The notes beneath the pieces were generated by a model, which did no database searches, was not told the DNA's origin, and saw only the letters and a list, made by a program, of their open reading frames with translations. Shown piece by piece: positions 18,154-25,953 of a stretch of DNA of 64,000 bases. The stretch comes from JAVBNU01 sp031551265 (GTDB taxonomy: Bacteria > Cyanobacteriota > Vampirovibrionia > Gastranaerophilales > Gastranaerophilaceae). The position numbers were made by a program, and so were the translations under genes. Position 1 is the first letter of the stretch. Each line of letters begins with the position of its first letter. The stretch covers positions 44,546-108,545 of the forward strand of contig JAVBNU010000012.1 of assembly GCA_031551265.1 (NCBI GenBank), given 5' to 3'.

Positions 18154-19419
18154 CTAAATCCTTTCAAATCCGGTGTATTTTTGCAAAACTTTAGGAATAA
18201 GTATTGAGCCGTCTTCCTGTTGGAAGTTTTCTAAAATTGCCGCGAATGTTCTTCCTACAGCCAAGCCGGAGCCATTTAAAGTGTGCACAAATTCATTTTT
18301 GCCTGTTGCCTTTGATTTGTAGCGAATATTTGCTCTGCGTGCTTGGAAATCACCAAAGTTAGAACAGCTGGAGATTTCTTTATACGCGTCATATGATGGC
18401 AACCAAACTTCGATGTCATAGCATTTTCTTGCTGAGAACCCAATATCGCCTGTGCAAAGCTCGATTCTGCGATATGGAAGTTCTAATAATTCCAAAGTTC
18501 TTTCGGCGTTAAGAGTTAATTTTTCGTGTTCTTCCTGACTTTTCTCAGGTAGACAAAGTTTTACTAACTCAACTTTATTAAATTGGTGCAAACGAATAAG
18601 CCCGCGAGTATCTTTACCTGCAGAGCCGGCTTCTTTTCTGAAGCAAGGCGTGTAAGAGCACATATAGTATGGCAAATCGTCCTCATTCAAAATTTCTTCG
18701 GCATAAATATTTGTGACAGGTACTTCTGCTGTTGGAATCAGGTACAAGTCGTCGTCTTCGCATTTGTACATATCCTGAGCAAATTTTGGCAACTGCCCTG
18801 TCCCTGTCATTGCCGCAGAATTAACCAAAACGGGCGGCAAAATTTCCTCATAGCCGTGTTCGTTGATATGTAAATCCAAAAAGAAATTAATAATTGCACG
18901 CTCAAGTGTTGCACCTTTGCCTTTGTATAGGGAAAAACGGGATTGAGAAATTTTTACACCACGCTCAAAATCAACAAGATTTCTTTCAGCTGCGATATCC
19001 CAATGGGGCTTTTGTGCAAAGCCGACTTTTACGGGCTCTCCAACTCTTTTGATTTCAACATTAGATGTTTCATCTGAGCCGACAGGAGTACTTTCGTCAG
19101 GTGTATTTGGAATCATTAAAAGAAGATTTTTTTGTGTTTCTTCAAGGGTGACTTCGTGTTCTTCAAGTTCTTTTATTTTTTCACCGATTTGTCTGACTTC
19201 TTCCTGAATATGGTCAGTGTTTTGGCCTTGTTTTTTCAGGTTGCCAATTTCTTGTGAAATATTTTTGCGCTGCGAACGAAACTCGTCTGCCTCAAACTGA
19301 ATTTTGCGACGTTGTGTATCGATTTCAATTATTTCGTCAACTGATAATTCACCATTGCGGCGCTTTAGCAATTCGTTTATTTTTTCTTTATCTTCGCGTA
19401 TTAATCTTATATCTAACAT
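18154..19419 (-). CDS. serS: Seryl-tRNA synthetase
   Basis: 421 aa class II synthetase. The N-terminal antiparallel coiled-coil arm spans about residues 25-100. Class II motif 2 is seen as CFRKEAGSAGKDTRGLIRLHQF and motif 3 as LNGSGLAVGRTFAAILENFQ. Length is normal. Start ATG 19419 with purine-rich AAGAGAAAA upstream. Followed within 2 nt by tmk. Confidence 0.97.
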   Translation of the reverse strand: MLDIRLIREDKEKINELLKRRNGELSVDEIIEIDTQRRKIQFEADEFRSQRKNISQEIGNLKKQGQNTDHIQEEVRQIGEKIKELEEHEVTLEETQKNLLLMIPNTPDESTPVGSDETSNVEIKRVGEPVKVGFAQKPHWDIAAERNLVDFERGVKISQSRFSLYKGKGATLERAIINFFLDLHINEHGYEEILPPVLVNSAAMTGTGQLPKFAQDMYKCEDDDLYLIPTAEVPVTNIYAEEILNEDDLPYYMCSYTPCFRKEAGSAGKDTRGLIRLHQFNKVELVKLCLPEKSQEEHEKLTLNAERTLELLELPYRRIELCTGDIGFSARKCYDIEVWLPSYDAYKEISSCSNFGDFQARRANIRYKSKATGKNEFVHTLNGSGLAVGRTFAAILENFQQEDGSILIPKVLQKYTGFERI

Positions 19420-19493
19420 TTTTTTCTCTTTTAATTTCCGTACCTACTAAATCATCATATTAAAAAAATAAACAAATTAAAAGAAATATGTAC

Positions 19494-19506
19494 TATAATT
19501 AAAAAT
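19494..19506 (+). promoter_or_regulatory. Candidate leaderless -10 box of the ORF6N gene
   Basis: TATAAT at 19494-19499 followed by 7 nt and ATG 19507. No Shine-Dalgarno; no good -35 is visible in the AT-rich upstream DNA. Confidence 0.45.
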
Positions 19507-20043
19507 ATGAATGAGATTATAACTTTAAATGAAATTCAAAACCTAATCTACCAAGTGCGCGGGCAAAAAGTGATGCTGGACAGTGATTTAGCAAAGTTGT
19601 ATTGCGTAAAAACCTTTAATTTAAACAAAGCTGTACAAAGAAATCTCAAGCGATTTCCCAAAGAGTTTATGTTTCAATTGGGCAAAGAGGAATGGGAAAA
19701 CTTGAAATTCCATAATGGAATATCAAGTTCACGACATGGCGGCAGGCGTACATCACCATATGTATTCACAGAACAAGGCGTTGCAATGCTGTCAAGTATT
19801 CTAAATTCTGAAATTGCTATCCAAATTAACATACAAATCATGAAAACTTTTGTATACATGCGTCAATATGCCATAGAGCACAAAGATTTAGCCCAGCGCA
19901 TAAATGAACTCGAAAAATACTTTATTCAATACGCAAAAGATAACAACTCCGAGATTGATAAAATAAACGTCGAACTCGAAAATGTTTATAAGGCTTTGGA
20001 CGTGCTGATGGACAGAACCAAACCTAAACAAATCGGGTTTTAA
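19507..20043 (+). CDS. ORF6N-domain protein
   Basis: 178 aa. The N-terminal ORF6N domain (about 10-100) is clear: VMLDSDLAKLY, AVQRNLKRFPKEFMFQL and YVFTEQGVAMLSSIL. A coiled-coil tail follows (about 120-170). ORF6N is a DNA-binding module of phage antirepressors that also occurs as free-standing bacterial genes, often spread horizontally. No phage genes lie around it, so a prophage is not supported. It converges on galE with 6 nt between stops. Confidence 0.9.
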   Translation: MNEIITLNEIQNLIYQVRGQKVMLDSDLAKLYCVKTFNLNKAVQRNLKRFPKEFMFQLGKEEWENLKFHNGISSSRHGGRRTSPYVFTEQGVAMLSSILNSEIAIQINIQIMKTFVYMRQYAIEHKDLAQRINELEKYFIQYAKDNNSEIDKINVELENVYKALDVLMDRTKPKQIGF

Positions 20044-20049
20044 ATAAAA

Positions 20050-21027
20050 TTATACTTTATTTGCAGCAGTATTTTTAGCGAAGTTTTGCAGTTGTTTTTC
20101 TTGGGTTAGCAAAGATTTTAGACTTTGTTCCAGTGTTTTTTCAGGCGACCAGCCCAAGAATTTTTTCGCTTTTTTAATATTTACTCTTGATTGTGCAACA
20201 TGAGTTTTTGTGTATTTTTCAAACGTAACATTCATTTTTTTGCTAAAGACTTTTTGCCAAACATCAAAAATATCTTTCTTGCTTTCTTTTTGCTCTGCAC
20301 CGATGTTGAATGCGTTTGAAGTATTTTCATTTTTTAAATACAAATATGCCAAGTGGTAGGCTGACGCAATGTCCTCAACATCTACAAAATCCACTATATT
20401 TAAGTCTTTAAAATCATATAATACTGATTTTGAAATATTAGACCTATTGTCGCTGCCAGCTTCTTGCTCGTAACTCAAAAGTTTTTGATTATACCCGCCA
20501 ATAACGTTATAGTGGCGCAATTTTACAGATTTAATGCCATAAGCATTGTCATAATCATCCAGTATTTTTTCAACGATACTTTTTGAACGCCCATATGCAT
20601 TTTGAGGAATTTGTGGGTGAATTTCATCAACAGGCAAATACAGTGGCTCGCCATAAGTTTCACAAGTGGAGGAATAAACCATCTTCTTGATGCCGTATTT
20701 GAGCATTGCGTCAAGTAAATTCAATGTACCTACAACATTATTTTTATAGTATTTTGAGGGTGATATGATACTTTCATTGATTTGGTTAGAGCCTGCAAAA
20801 TGCATTACTGCATCTATTTCAAACATTTTAAAAACTTCGTCAATTTCATCACTATTACGTAGATCGCCTTTCACAAATTCGACATGCCCGATTTTTTTTA
20901 ATGCGTTTACCGTTTCAATGTAGCTTGTTTCCAAATTGTCGATTATAACAATATCTTGTCCTGCTTCAATAAAATTGACCGCACAATGACTACCCAAATA
21001 GCCGGCGCCTCCCGTAATTAATATCAT
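20050..21027 (-). CDS. galE: UDP-glucose 4-epimerase-type SDR protein
   Basis: 325 aa extended SDR. NAD motif GGAGYLGSH (6-14), catalytic SSTCETYG and YGRSK (Tyr/Lys), substrate part RHYNVIGG. The segment that is usually a glycine-rich loop before the DYI.V motif is short here (VLYDFKDLNIVDFVDVEDIA), so another UDP-sugar could be the substrate. Strong AAGGGGG before ATG 21027. Supplies UDP-galactose or a relative for surface polysaccharide, or channels galactose into glycolysis. Confidence 0.88.
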   Translation of the reverse strand: MILITGGAGYLGSHCAVNFIEAGQDIVIIDNLETSYIETVNALKKIGHVEFVKGDLRNSDEIDEVFKMFEIDAVMHFAGSNQINESIISPSKYYKNNVVGTLNLLDAMLKYGIKKMVYSSTCETYGEPLYLPVDEIHPQIPQNAYGRSKSIVEKILDDYDNAYGIKSVKLRHYNVIGGYNQKLLSYEQEAGSDNRSNISKSVLYDFKDLNIVDFVDVEDIASAYHLAYLYLKNENTSNAFNIGAEQKESKKDIFDVWQKVFSKKMNVTFEKYTKTHVAQSRVNIKKAKKFLGWSPEKTLEQSLKSLLTQEKQLQNFAKNTAANKV

Positions 21028-21071
21028 TTTTCCCCCTTGAGTATAAACTATCTACAAAATTATTTATAGTA

Positions 21072-21351
21072 CAAGACACCACTGTTGTTGAGTCCTGAGT
21101 TGTTATATTCTGGCAGTCTATTCTCATCCTAGCTGAGTGGTTAATCTAAAAAACTACACTTTGATTTAAGCTATCTAAATCACATAATTCGGGCATAAAA
21201 TACCCACCTTACCTAGCCCGCTTATAAGTTTAATATCACTACCTTGACTAATTGTAGATGAACTAATATCTCATTATGATAATAACATCTTTTTCATACT
21301 TCCAACTATTCTTAATTCCAGACAACGGGCTTTCACAAAGCCCTTTTTTTT
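21072..21351 (+). ncRNA. Candidate small RNA ending at an orphan terminator
   Basis: The terminator at 21327-21351 works only on the plus strand, yet the flanking genes are both on the minus strand. A transcript starting near 21072 (TTGAGT at 21037-21042, TATTTA at 21061-21066, spacer 18) would be about 280 nt. A segment at 21129-21147 superficially resembles a tRNA D-arm, but no tRNA can be folded. I could not match 6S, SRP, tmRNA or RNase P. Confidence 0.3.
21327..21351 (+). terminator. Intrinsic terminator (plus strand)
   Basis: Perfect stem GGGCTTT/AAAGCCC with CAC loop, then eight T. Confidence 0.85.
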
Positions 21352-21369
21352 GCGCAAATCCAAGCTACT

Positions 21370-21538
21370 GTCATGCTGAACTTGTTTCAGCATCTGTCGA
21401 TTGTGGAGTCGCAAAAATAATTTGTGCAAAAGGTAAAAATACTAAAAATTACTTTTTTAATTAAATTTAAAAACCACTCCAACATATTTAAGTATAATTC
21501 TACGCTGGTACAGATGCTGAAACAAGTTCAAGCATGAC
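21370..21538. repeat. 169-bp inverted-repeat (MITE-like) element
   Basis: Arms 21370-21397 (GTCATGCTGAACTTG...) and 21510-21538 are complementary over 28 bp with one inserted base. The 112-bp interior is AT-rich and non-coding. The GTCATGCTGA terminus recurs at 62036. Confidence 0.8.
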
Positions 21539-21547
21539 GTGTAAGAG

Positions 21548-22825
21548 TTATTCCATCCATTTTTTGAGCAACTTACTCATCGAAATTAGAACCAGCGACA
21601 TGACCAACGTTGCAACAGCGAGGATAAGGAAAAATGTTGTGTGCGCCATTGAGTCATATTGTCCTGCAAATATTCCTGCTATCGAATTCCCGAAAAAGCT
21701 TGATAAAAACCAGGTCCCCATCAACAGGGCTGCAAATTTCTTAGGGGCGAGTTTTGAGACCAGTGATAACCCCACAGGAGAGACGCATAGCTCGGCAATT
21801 GTTTGAACAAAGTAGACAATCACCAGCCATGCCAGTGCTACTTTGGCAAACTCGGCCCAGCCTGCAACAAAGTACATCAGAAAAAAGCTAAACGAAATTA
21901 TCATTAAGCCCATGGCAAATTTTTTGACTGTGGCTGGCTCTTTGCCGCGTTTGCCCAACGCTGTCCATAAAATAGACATAACAGGGGCAAATAAAATTAT
22001 AAAAAGTGGGTTCAATGATTGCAGCCAGCTGGTTGGCACTTCAAAATTCAGCCACTGAATGACTCTATTGGTGGAATATTCGCCGAATAATGTGAGAGAG
22101 CATCCTGCCTGCTCAAAGGCAACCCAAAAGAAAATCGTAAAAAACAACAAAATGAATAGCGCATACACACGTTGTTTTTCTTGTTGCGTGAGATTTTCTT
22201 GCGTAATTTCAGTATCGACAAAACATTTTTTATAAGGCTCTAGCCCACATTCACACAATAGTTTTTTTTCGCCAAGTTTGTACGTAATTAAACCGATTAG
22301 CATGCCGATACCGGCAGCTAGAAAACCGTATTTAAAACCGTATTTCACTGCCAATGTGCCGCAAATTAGTGGTGAAATTAGAGCACCCAGATTGATGCCC
22401 ATGTAGAAGATGGTGTATCCTGCGTCTCTGCGCGACATATCGTCACCGTATAGTTTGCCGACGATAGTGCTTATGTTTGCTTTAAAAAATCCGTTACCGA
22501 TTATCATTAAAATCAGAGCGGCATAAAATAAAATATCTAAATCAGCAGCCATGCAAAAAAGACCGGCTGCAATCAAGCTTGAGCCGATAGTAACACATTT
22601 GCGCTGCCCTAAATACCTGTCTGCCAAATACCCGCCGACCAATGGCGTTAAGTACACCAGTCCTGTATAAATACCGTAAATGTTACCGGCTTTTTCGGTC
22701 GAAAATTGCAAAGCCTGCACCATATACAAAACAAATATTGCCCGCATTCCGTAGTAACAAAAACGTTCCCACATTTCGACAGCGAATAATAAATAAAGGC
22801 CTTTAGGATGATTTAGTTTAAGCAT
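21548..22825 (-). CDS. POT-family proton-coupled oligopeptide transporter
   Basis: 425 aa, about 12 membrane helices. The POT signature EMWERFCYYGMR (17-28; ExxERFxYYG, proton coupling) is intact, and FYMGINLGALISP and GNGFFKANIS are the second and third family motifs. Slightly shorter than DtpA-type proteins (about 480-500). Imports di- and tripeptides, sensible for a gut fermenter. ATG 22825 has no clear Shine-Dalgarno. Its 3' end abuts the inverted-repeat element. Confidence 0.92.
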   Translation of the reverse strand: MLKLNHPKGLYLLFAVEMWERFCYYGMRAIFVLYMVQALQFSTEKAGNIYGIYTGLVYLTPLVGGYLADRYLGQRKCVTIGSSLIAAGLFCMAADLDILFYAALILMIIGNGFFKANISTIVGKLYGDDMSRRDAGYTIFYMGINLGALISPLICGTLAVKYGFKYGFLAAGIGMLIGLITYKLGEKKLLCECGLEPYKKCFVDTEITQENLTQQEKQRVYALFILLFFTIFFWVAFEQAGCSLTLFGEYSTNRVIQWLNFEVPTSWLQSLNPLFIILFAPVMSILWTALGKRGKEPATVKKFAMGLMIISFSFFLMYFVAGWAEFAKVALAWLVIVYFVQTIAELCVSPVGLSLVSKLAPKKFAALLMGTWFLSSFFGNSIAGIFAGQYDSMAHTTFFLILAVATLVMSLVLISMSKLLKKWME

Positions 22826-22881
22826 ATAATCATGATGTCACAAAAAAACACTCACTTAAAGCCCCTTTTCGAGATTCCATT

Positions 22882-22910
22882 TTGACAACTAATATTAAGT
22901 TTTGTATTAT
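22882..22910 (+). promoter_or_regulatory. Sigma-70 promoter upstream of the 84-aa pilin-like gene
   Basis: TTGACA (22882-22887), 17 nt, TATTAT (22905-22910). The predicted start near 22917 leaves a 5' UTR of about 74 nt, which contains one exact DnaA-box sequence TTATCCACA (22934-22942). Confidence 0.75.
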
Positions 22911-22990
22911 ATTTTAATAAAAACGTTAAAGATTTATCCACAAAAGACGATAATAAGATTACGAGCTACAAATTTGTGAGAAAGATTTAA

Positions 22991-23245
22991 ATGAAAAAAA
23001 AGCAAGCATTCGGTTTAGTTGAGTTCTTAATAACACTTGTATTAATAGGTGTTATTTCGGTCATGTCACTCAATGTCGTTGATAACAAAATCAAAAAAGA
23101 AAAAGAAAGTCCGACCCTAAACAGGCAATCTATACAAGTAATGAAAGAAGAACTCAAACGAGAGATTAAAGCCGAAATACTGCAGGAGTTGTCCAAAAAC
23201 CAGACTAATCCTGACGAACACTCCTACAATTCAAACAATTGGTAA
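22991..23245 (+). CDS. Short prepilin-like protein
   Basis: 84 aa. MKKKQAFGLVEFLITLVLIG has a basic leader, then Phe+1 and Glu+5 of a prepilin-type signal with Ala at -1. One hydrophobic helix follows, then a charged coiled coil (KEELKREIKAEILQEL) and a polar tail. It lacks the beta-sheet head of a major pilin, so it may be a minor or regulatory pseudopilin, or only a look-alike. A strong promoter and a terminator at 23295-23325 frame it as a single gene. Confidence 0.7.
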   Translation: MKKKQAFGLVEFLITLVLIGVISVMSLNVVDNKIKKEKESPTLNRQSIQVMKEELKREIKAEILQELSKNQTNPDEHSYNSNNW

Positions 23246-23294
23246 GTGTTTTAAAACTTTAAAACTTGAATTCCCTTATAAGCATTATGTTTAC

Positions 23295-23325
23295 AAAAAA
23301 TTAACATGCATATGTTAATTTTTTT
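23295..23325. terminator. AU-rich intrinsic terminator
   Basis: Stem AAAAAATTAACAT/ATGTTAATTTTTT with GCAT loop, then T-rich, after the short prepilin-like gene. TATAAT for rpsB follows at 23334-23339. Confidence 0.7.
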
Positions 23326-23333
23326 GTTTGTAA

Positions 23334-23440
23334 TATAATTTAATCATTATCTCAGGTATATCCGATAAGCTTGACTTAGTCCCTCACGGGATGGGAATAA
23401 CCGGGATAAATGTTACAAGTAAAAAATAAGGAGAAAGCCG
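23334..23440 (+). promoter_or_regulatory. rpsB promoter -10 and 5' leader
   Basis: TATAAT at 23334-23339, then about 95 nt of leader containing GTCCCTCACGGGATGGGA and CCGGGA segments that could form small hairpins. Could be an S2 autoregulatory leader, as known for rpsB elsewhere, but I cannot match a described rpsB motif. Confidence 0.4.
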
Positions 23441-24250
23441 ATGCCAGTAGCATCAATGATTGAACTTTTAGAAGCCGGAATGCATTTCGGACACCCAACA
23501 CAACGTTGGAACCCAAAAATGAAACCATATATTTATGGTGCAAAAAACGGGATTTATGTACTAGACTTAAGAAAAACAACCGACAAACTTGATGAAGCGT
23601 ATGATATTGTTAGAGAATGCGCTGCTAAAAATAAAAATATCGTTTTTGTAGGTACGAAAAAACAAGCCGCTGATGTAGTTATGGAAGAAGCGCAACGTGC
23701 AGGAATCTACTTCATTAACAGACGTTGGTTAGGTGGTATGTTAACTAACTTTGAAACTATTCGCTCACGTGTTAACAAATTGAGAGAGCTTGAAGAATTC
23801 GTAAACTCAGGTCACATAGACAAATTACCTAAAAAAGAAGTTGCTCAAATTATGAGAAAATTAAACAAATTGAGCAAAACTTTAGGCGGTATTAAAGATA
23901 TGCGTGGTTTACCTGATTTATTATTCGTAGTTGACCAGAAAAAGGAATTTATCGCTATTCAGGAAGCTAACAAATTAAATATCCCTGTAATCTGTCTTGC
24001 TGATACAAACGCAGACCCAACAGGCATTAACTATCTTATTCCGGGTAACGATGATGCGATAAGAGCGATTAAATTGGTAGCCGGAAAACTTGCTGATGCA
24101 GCGATTGGAGGCAAACAACTTAAAGAAAACAAAGCTGTCGGCGGTAAAATCGAAAGAATTAAAGCTGAAGATGCAGGCGCTACGGAAGCTGAAGCTGTGG
24201 TAACGGAAGAAACAGCAGTAGCAGCAGCTGAAGAAGTCGCAGCTGAGTAA
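23441..24250 (+). CDS. rpsB: Ribosomal protein uS2
   Basis: 269 aa. The N-terminus ASMIELLEAGMHFGHPTQRWNPKM is diagnostic, followed by FINRRWLGGMLTNF and VDQKKEFIAIQEA. An Ala/Glu/Val-rich tail (about residues 230-269) makes it slightly longer than E. coli S2 (241). GGAGA precedes ATG 23441. It forms the usual rpsB-tsf pair, here separated by 153 nt with a GGTGGG-type hairpin. Confidence 0.98.
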   Translation: MPVASMIELLEAGMHFGHPTQRWNPKMKPYIYGAKNGIYVLDLRKTTDKLDEAYDIVRECAAKNKNIVFVGTKKQAADVVMEEAQRAGIYFINRRWLGGMLTNFETIRSRVNKLRELEEFVNSGHIDKLPKKEVAQIMRKLNKLSKTLGGIKDMRGLPDLLFVVDQKKEFIAIQEANKLNIPVICLADTNADPTGINYLIPGNDDAIRAIKLVAGKLADAAIGGKQLKENKAVGGKIERIKAEDAGATEAEAVVTEETAVAAAEEVAAE

Positions 24251-24265
24251 ACTCTAAAATTATTG

Positions 24266-24290
24266 GGTGGGCATACTTGCCCACCTTTTT
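24266..24290 (+). terminator. Palindromic repeat acting as terminator or attenuator
   Basis: GGTGGGCATACTTGCCCACC followed by TTTTT, between rpsB and tsf. Same family as the palindromes at 1803, 12407 and 14644, here with a T-tract, so it may lower tsf expression relative to rpsB. Confidence 0.6.
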
Positions 24291-24403
24291 AAATTGAAAT
24301 CGGGCACAATAATCCGACAGATTCCGAACACACAAGACAGGCATGTAATGCACAGTTTAGCGCTTCGGAATGACGTAATAAATAAACATAAGGAGATTAA
24401 AAA

Positions 24404-25261
24404 ATGGAAATAACTGCCGCTCAGGTAAAAGAGCTTAGAGAAAAAACCGGCGCCGGTATCTTGGATGCTAAAAATGCGCTTGTTGAAAACAATGGTGATA
24501 TGGAAAAAGCTATGGAATACCTCAGACAAAAAGGTATGGCTTCAGCTGATAAAAAAATGAGCAGAATCGCTGCAGAAGGTATTATTGCTTCTTGTCTATG
24601 CGAAAAAGTTGCCGCAATGGTCGAAGTAAACTGTGAAACTGACTTCGTTGCCAAAAATGAAGACTTCATCAACACTGTTGATACAGTTGTTAAAGCTGTA
24701 TGCAAAGAAAACCCTGCTGACTTAAACGCATTGAATGCTGTTAAAGTTGATGGTGTAGCGATTGAAGACTTTATCAAAGAAAAAATTGCTAAAATTGGTG
24801 AAAAGATTACCATTCGTCGTTTCACAAGATACGAAGGCAATGTTTCATCATATGTTCACAACAAAAAAATCGGTGTATTACTTCAATATGAAGGCAATGA
24901 CGCAGTGATGGCTAAAGATGTATGCTTGCATATAGCTAGTAACGCTCCTGAGTTCATTTCAAGAGCCGAAATTTCTCAATCAGTAATCGATGAAGAAACA
25001 AGAATCGAAATGGGTAAAGAAGATTTAGCCGGTAAGCCCGACAACATTAAAGAAAAAATCGTTGAAGGCCGCGTTAACAAATTATTATCTTCAAAATGCT
25101 TATTAGAGCAACCTTTCGTTAAAAATCCTGACGTAACAATCCAACAGTTGATTGAAGGTAAAATTGAACTTAAAAAGTTCACACGTTATGCTTTAGGTGA
25201 AGGTCTTGAGAAAAGACAAGACAACTTCGCCGAAGAAGTAATGAACCAAATCAAAGGTTAA
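24404..25261 (+). CDS. tsf: Translation elongation factor Ts
   Basis: 285 aa guanine-nucleotide exchange factor for EF-Tu. N-terminal UBA domain: VKELREKTGAGILDAKNAL, then MEYLRQKGMA and the signature VEVNCETDFVAKN. The core is the two-subdomain form, with KFTRYALGEG near the C-terminus. AAGGAG before ATG 24404. Followed by a strong terminator at 25281. Confidence 0.98.
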   Translation: MEITAAQVKELREKTGAGILDAKNALVENNGDMEKAMEYLRQKGMASADKKMSRIAAEGIIASCLCEKVAAMVEVNCETDFVAKNEDFINTVDTVVKAVCKENPADLNALNAVKVDGVAIEDFIKEKIAKIGEKITIRRFTRYEGNVSSYVHNKKIGVLLQYEGNDAVMAKDVCLHIASNAPEFISRAEISQSVIDEETRIEMGKEDLAGKPDNIKEKIVEGRVNKLLSSKCLLEQPFVKNPDVTIQQLIEGKIELKKFTRYALGEGLEKRQDNFAEEVMNQIKG

Positions 25262-25280
25262 TCTTTAAAATATACGAAAA

Positions 25281-25309
25281 AAAGAGGTCGATTGTTCGAC
25301 CTCTTTTTT
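25281..25309 (+). terminator. Intrinsic terminator after tsf
   Basis: 11-bp perfect stem AAAGAGGTCGA/TCGACCTCTTT, 4-nt loop and T-run. Confidence 0.92.
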
Positions 25310-25338
25310 ATTTTGTCATCGCGAAGGACTTTAGAAAT

Positions 25339-25393
25339 GTAGGTTGGGGTTTCACCCCAACAACATTTTTCGGTGCGTGAGACGCGCCCTACA
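25339..25393. repeat. Two palindromic cassettes (R4 then R3)
   Basis: 25339-25362 GTAGGTTGGGGTTTCACCCC... (family with 50123-50146 and 61038-61062) followed by 25372-25393 CGGTGCGTGAGACGCGCCCT (family with 1772 and 57220). Confidence 0.65.
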
Positions 25394-25397
25394 TTAC

Positions 25398-25655
25398 CTA
25401 TTCAGCCCAGAATGCTTTATATGGTGTATTTGGTGCATCTTTTGGAGCAAAGAAAATAGTTTGATTTAAGTTTGCATTTTTTTGTGCTGTCCAAAATGAT
25501 TCGCCGTGTCCTAGCATTCTGCCTACAGGCGTGTTGTTTTTTAGTGCAATACCTGTATTAGACGCAATATTCGTTTTTGCTAGTGTTTGCACAGCCCCCA
25601 TGCTAGCTACACTCATTACGACTTTTTGCAACAAATTTGGTGATTGATCTGCCAT
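25398..25655 (-). CDS. Small hypothetical protein
   Basis: 85 aa, MADQSPNLLQKVVMSVASMG... ending APNTPYKAFWAE. A weakly hydrophobic helix (VVMSVASMGAVQTLA) near the N-terminus may be membrane-interacting; the rest is polar. The excellent GGAGGAA before ATG 25655 supports a real gene. No family recognised and no operon partner. Confidence 0.65.
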   Translation of the reverse strand: MADQSPNLLQKVVMSVASMGAVQTLAKTNIASNTGIALKNNTPVGRMLGHGESFWTAQKNANLNQTIFFAPKDAPNTPYKAFWAE

Positions 25656-25953
25656 GTTAAATTCCTCCAGTTTTTCTAATTTACTAATATCCTAAAAATT
25701 TAAAAAATTCCTATGTTAATATAAAGAAAATTTTTAAATAAAAATTGCCACAAGATATTTTTATAAAAGCTAAAGCACAACGATTACAGTATTATGCGCA
25801 ACTTTACAATGCTTAACAAATTATTCAGTATCGTGCGCCCACACTACATTTTTTCTAACCTCGCCCCATTGCGGGAGAGGTCTGTTTTCAATATGAGCGT
25901 TATGCGAATATTAGAAAACAGGGTGAGGGGTACGAATTATTATAATTTTGAAA
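25656..25953. other. Intergenic spacer with imperfect palindrome
   Basis: AT-rich. Near 25857-25930 a CCTCGCCCC...GGGAGAGG element with a partly complementary AACAGGGTGAGGGG resembles another dispersed palindromic repeat. No gene seen. Confidence 0.4.

Larger units (their letters stand above)
21028..21547. other. 520-nt intergenic region with orphan terminator and inverted-repeat element
   Basis: No gene seen. Contains a plus-strand intrinsic terminator (21327-21351) with no plus-strand coding gene before it, and a 169-bp inverted-repeat element (21370-21538). See the separate entries. Confidence 0.6.

Noticed and set aside
19507..20043. ORF6N gene as sign of a prophage
   Set aside because: No integrase, structural, lysis or packaging genes nearby; ORF6N genes often stand alone.
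21129..21147. GCTGAGTGGTTAAT segment resembling a tRNA D-arm
   Set aside because: No acceptor stem, anticodon arm or T-arm (GGTTCRA) could be paired around it. I found no tRNA anywhere in the window.
22934..22942. Perfect DnaA box TTATCCACA
   Set aside because: A single box, no cluster, no AT-rich unwinding element and no dnaA/dnaN nearby. It lies in a 5' UTR and is not evidence of an origin.
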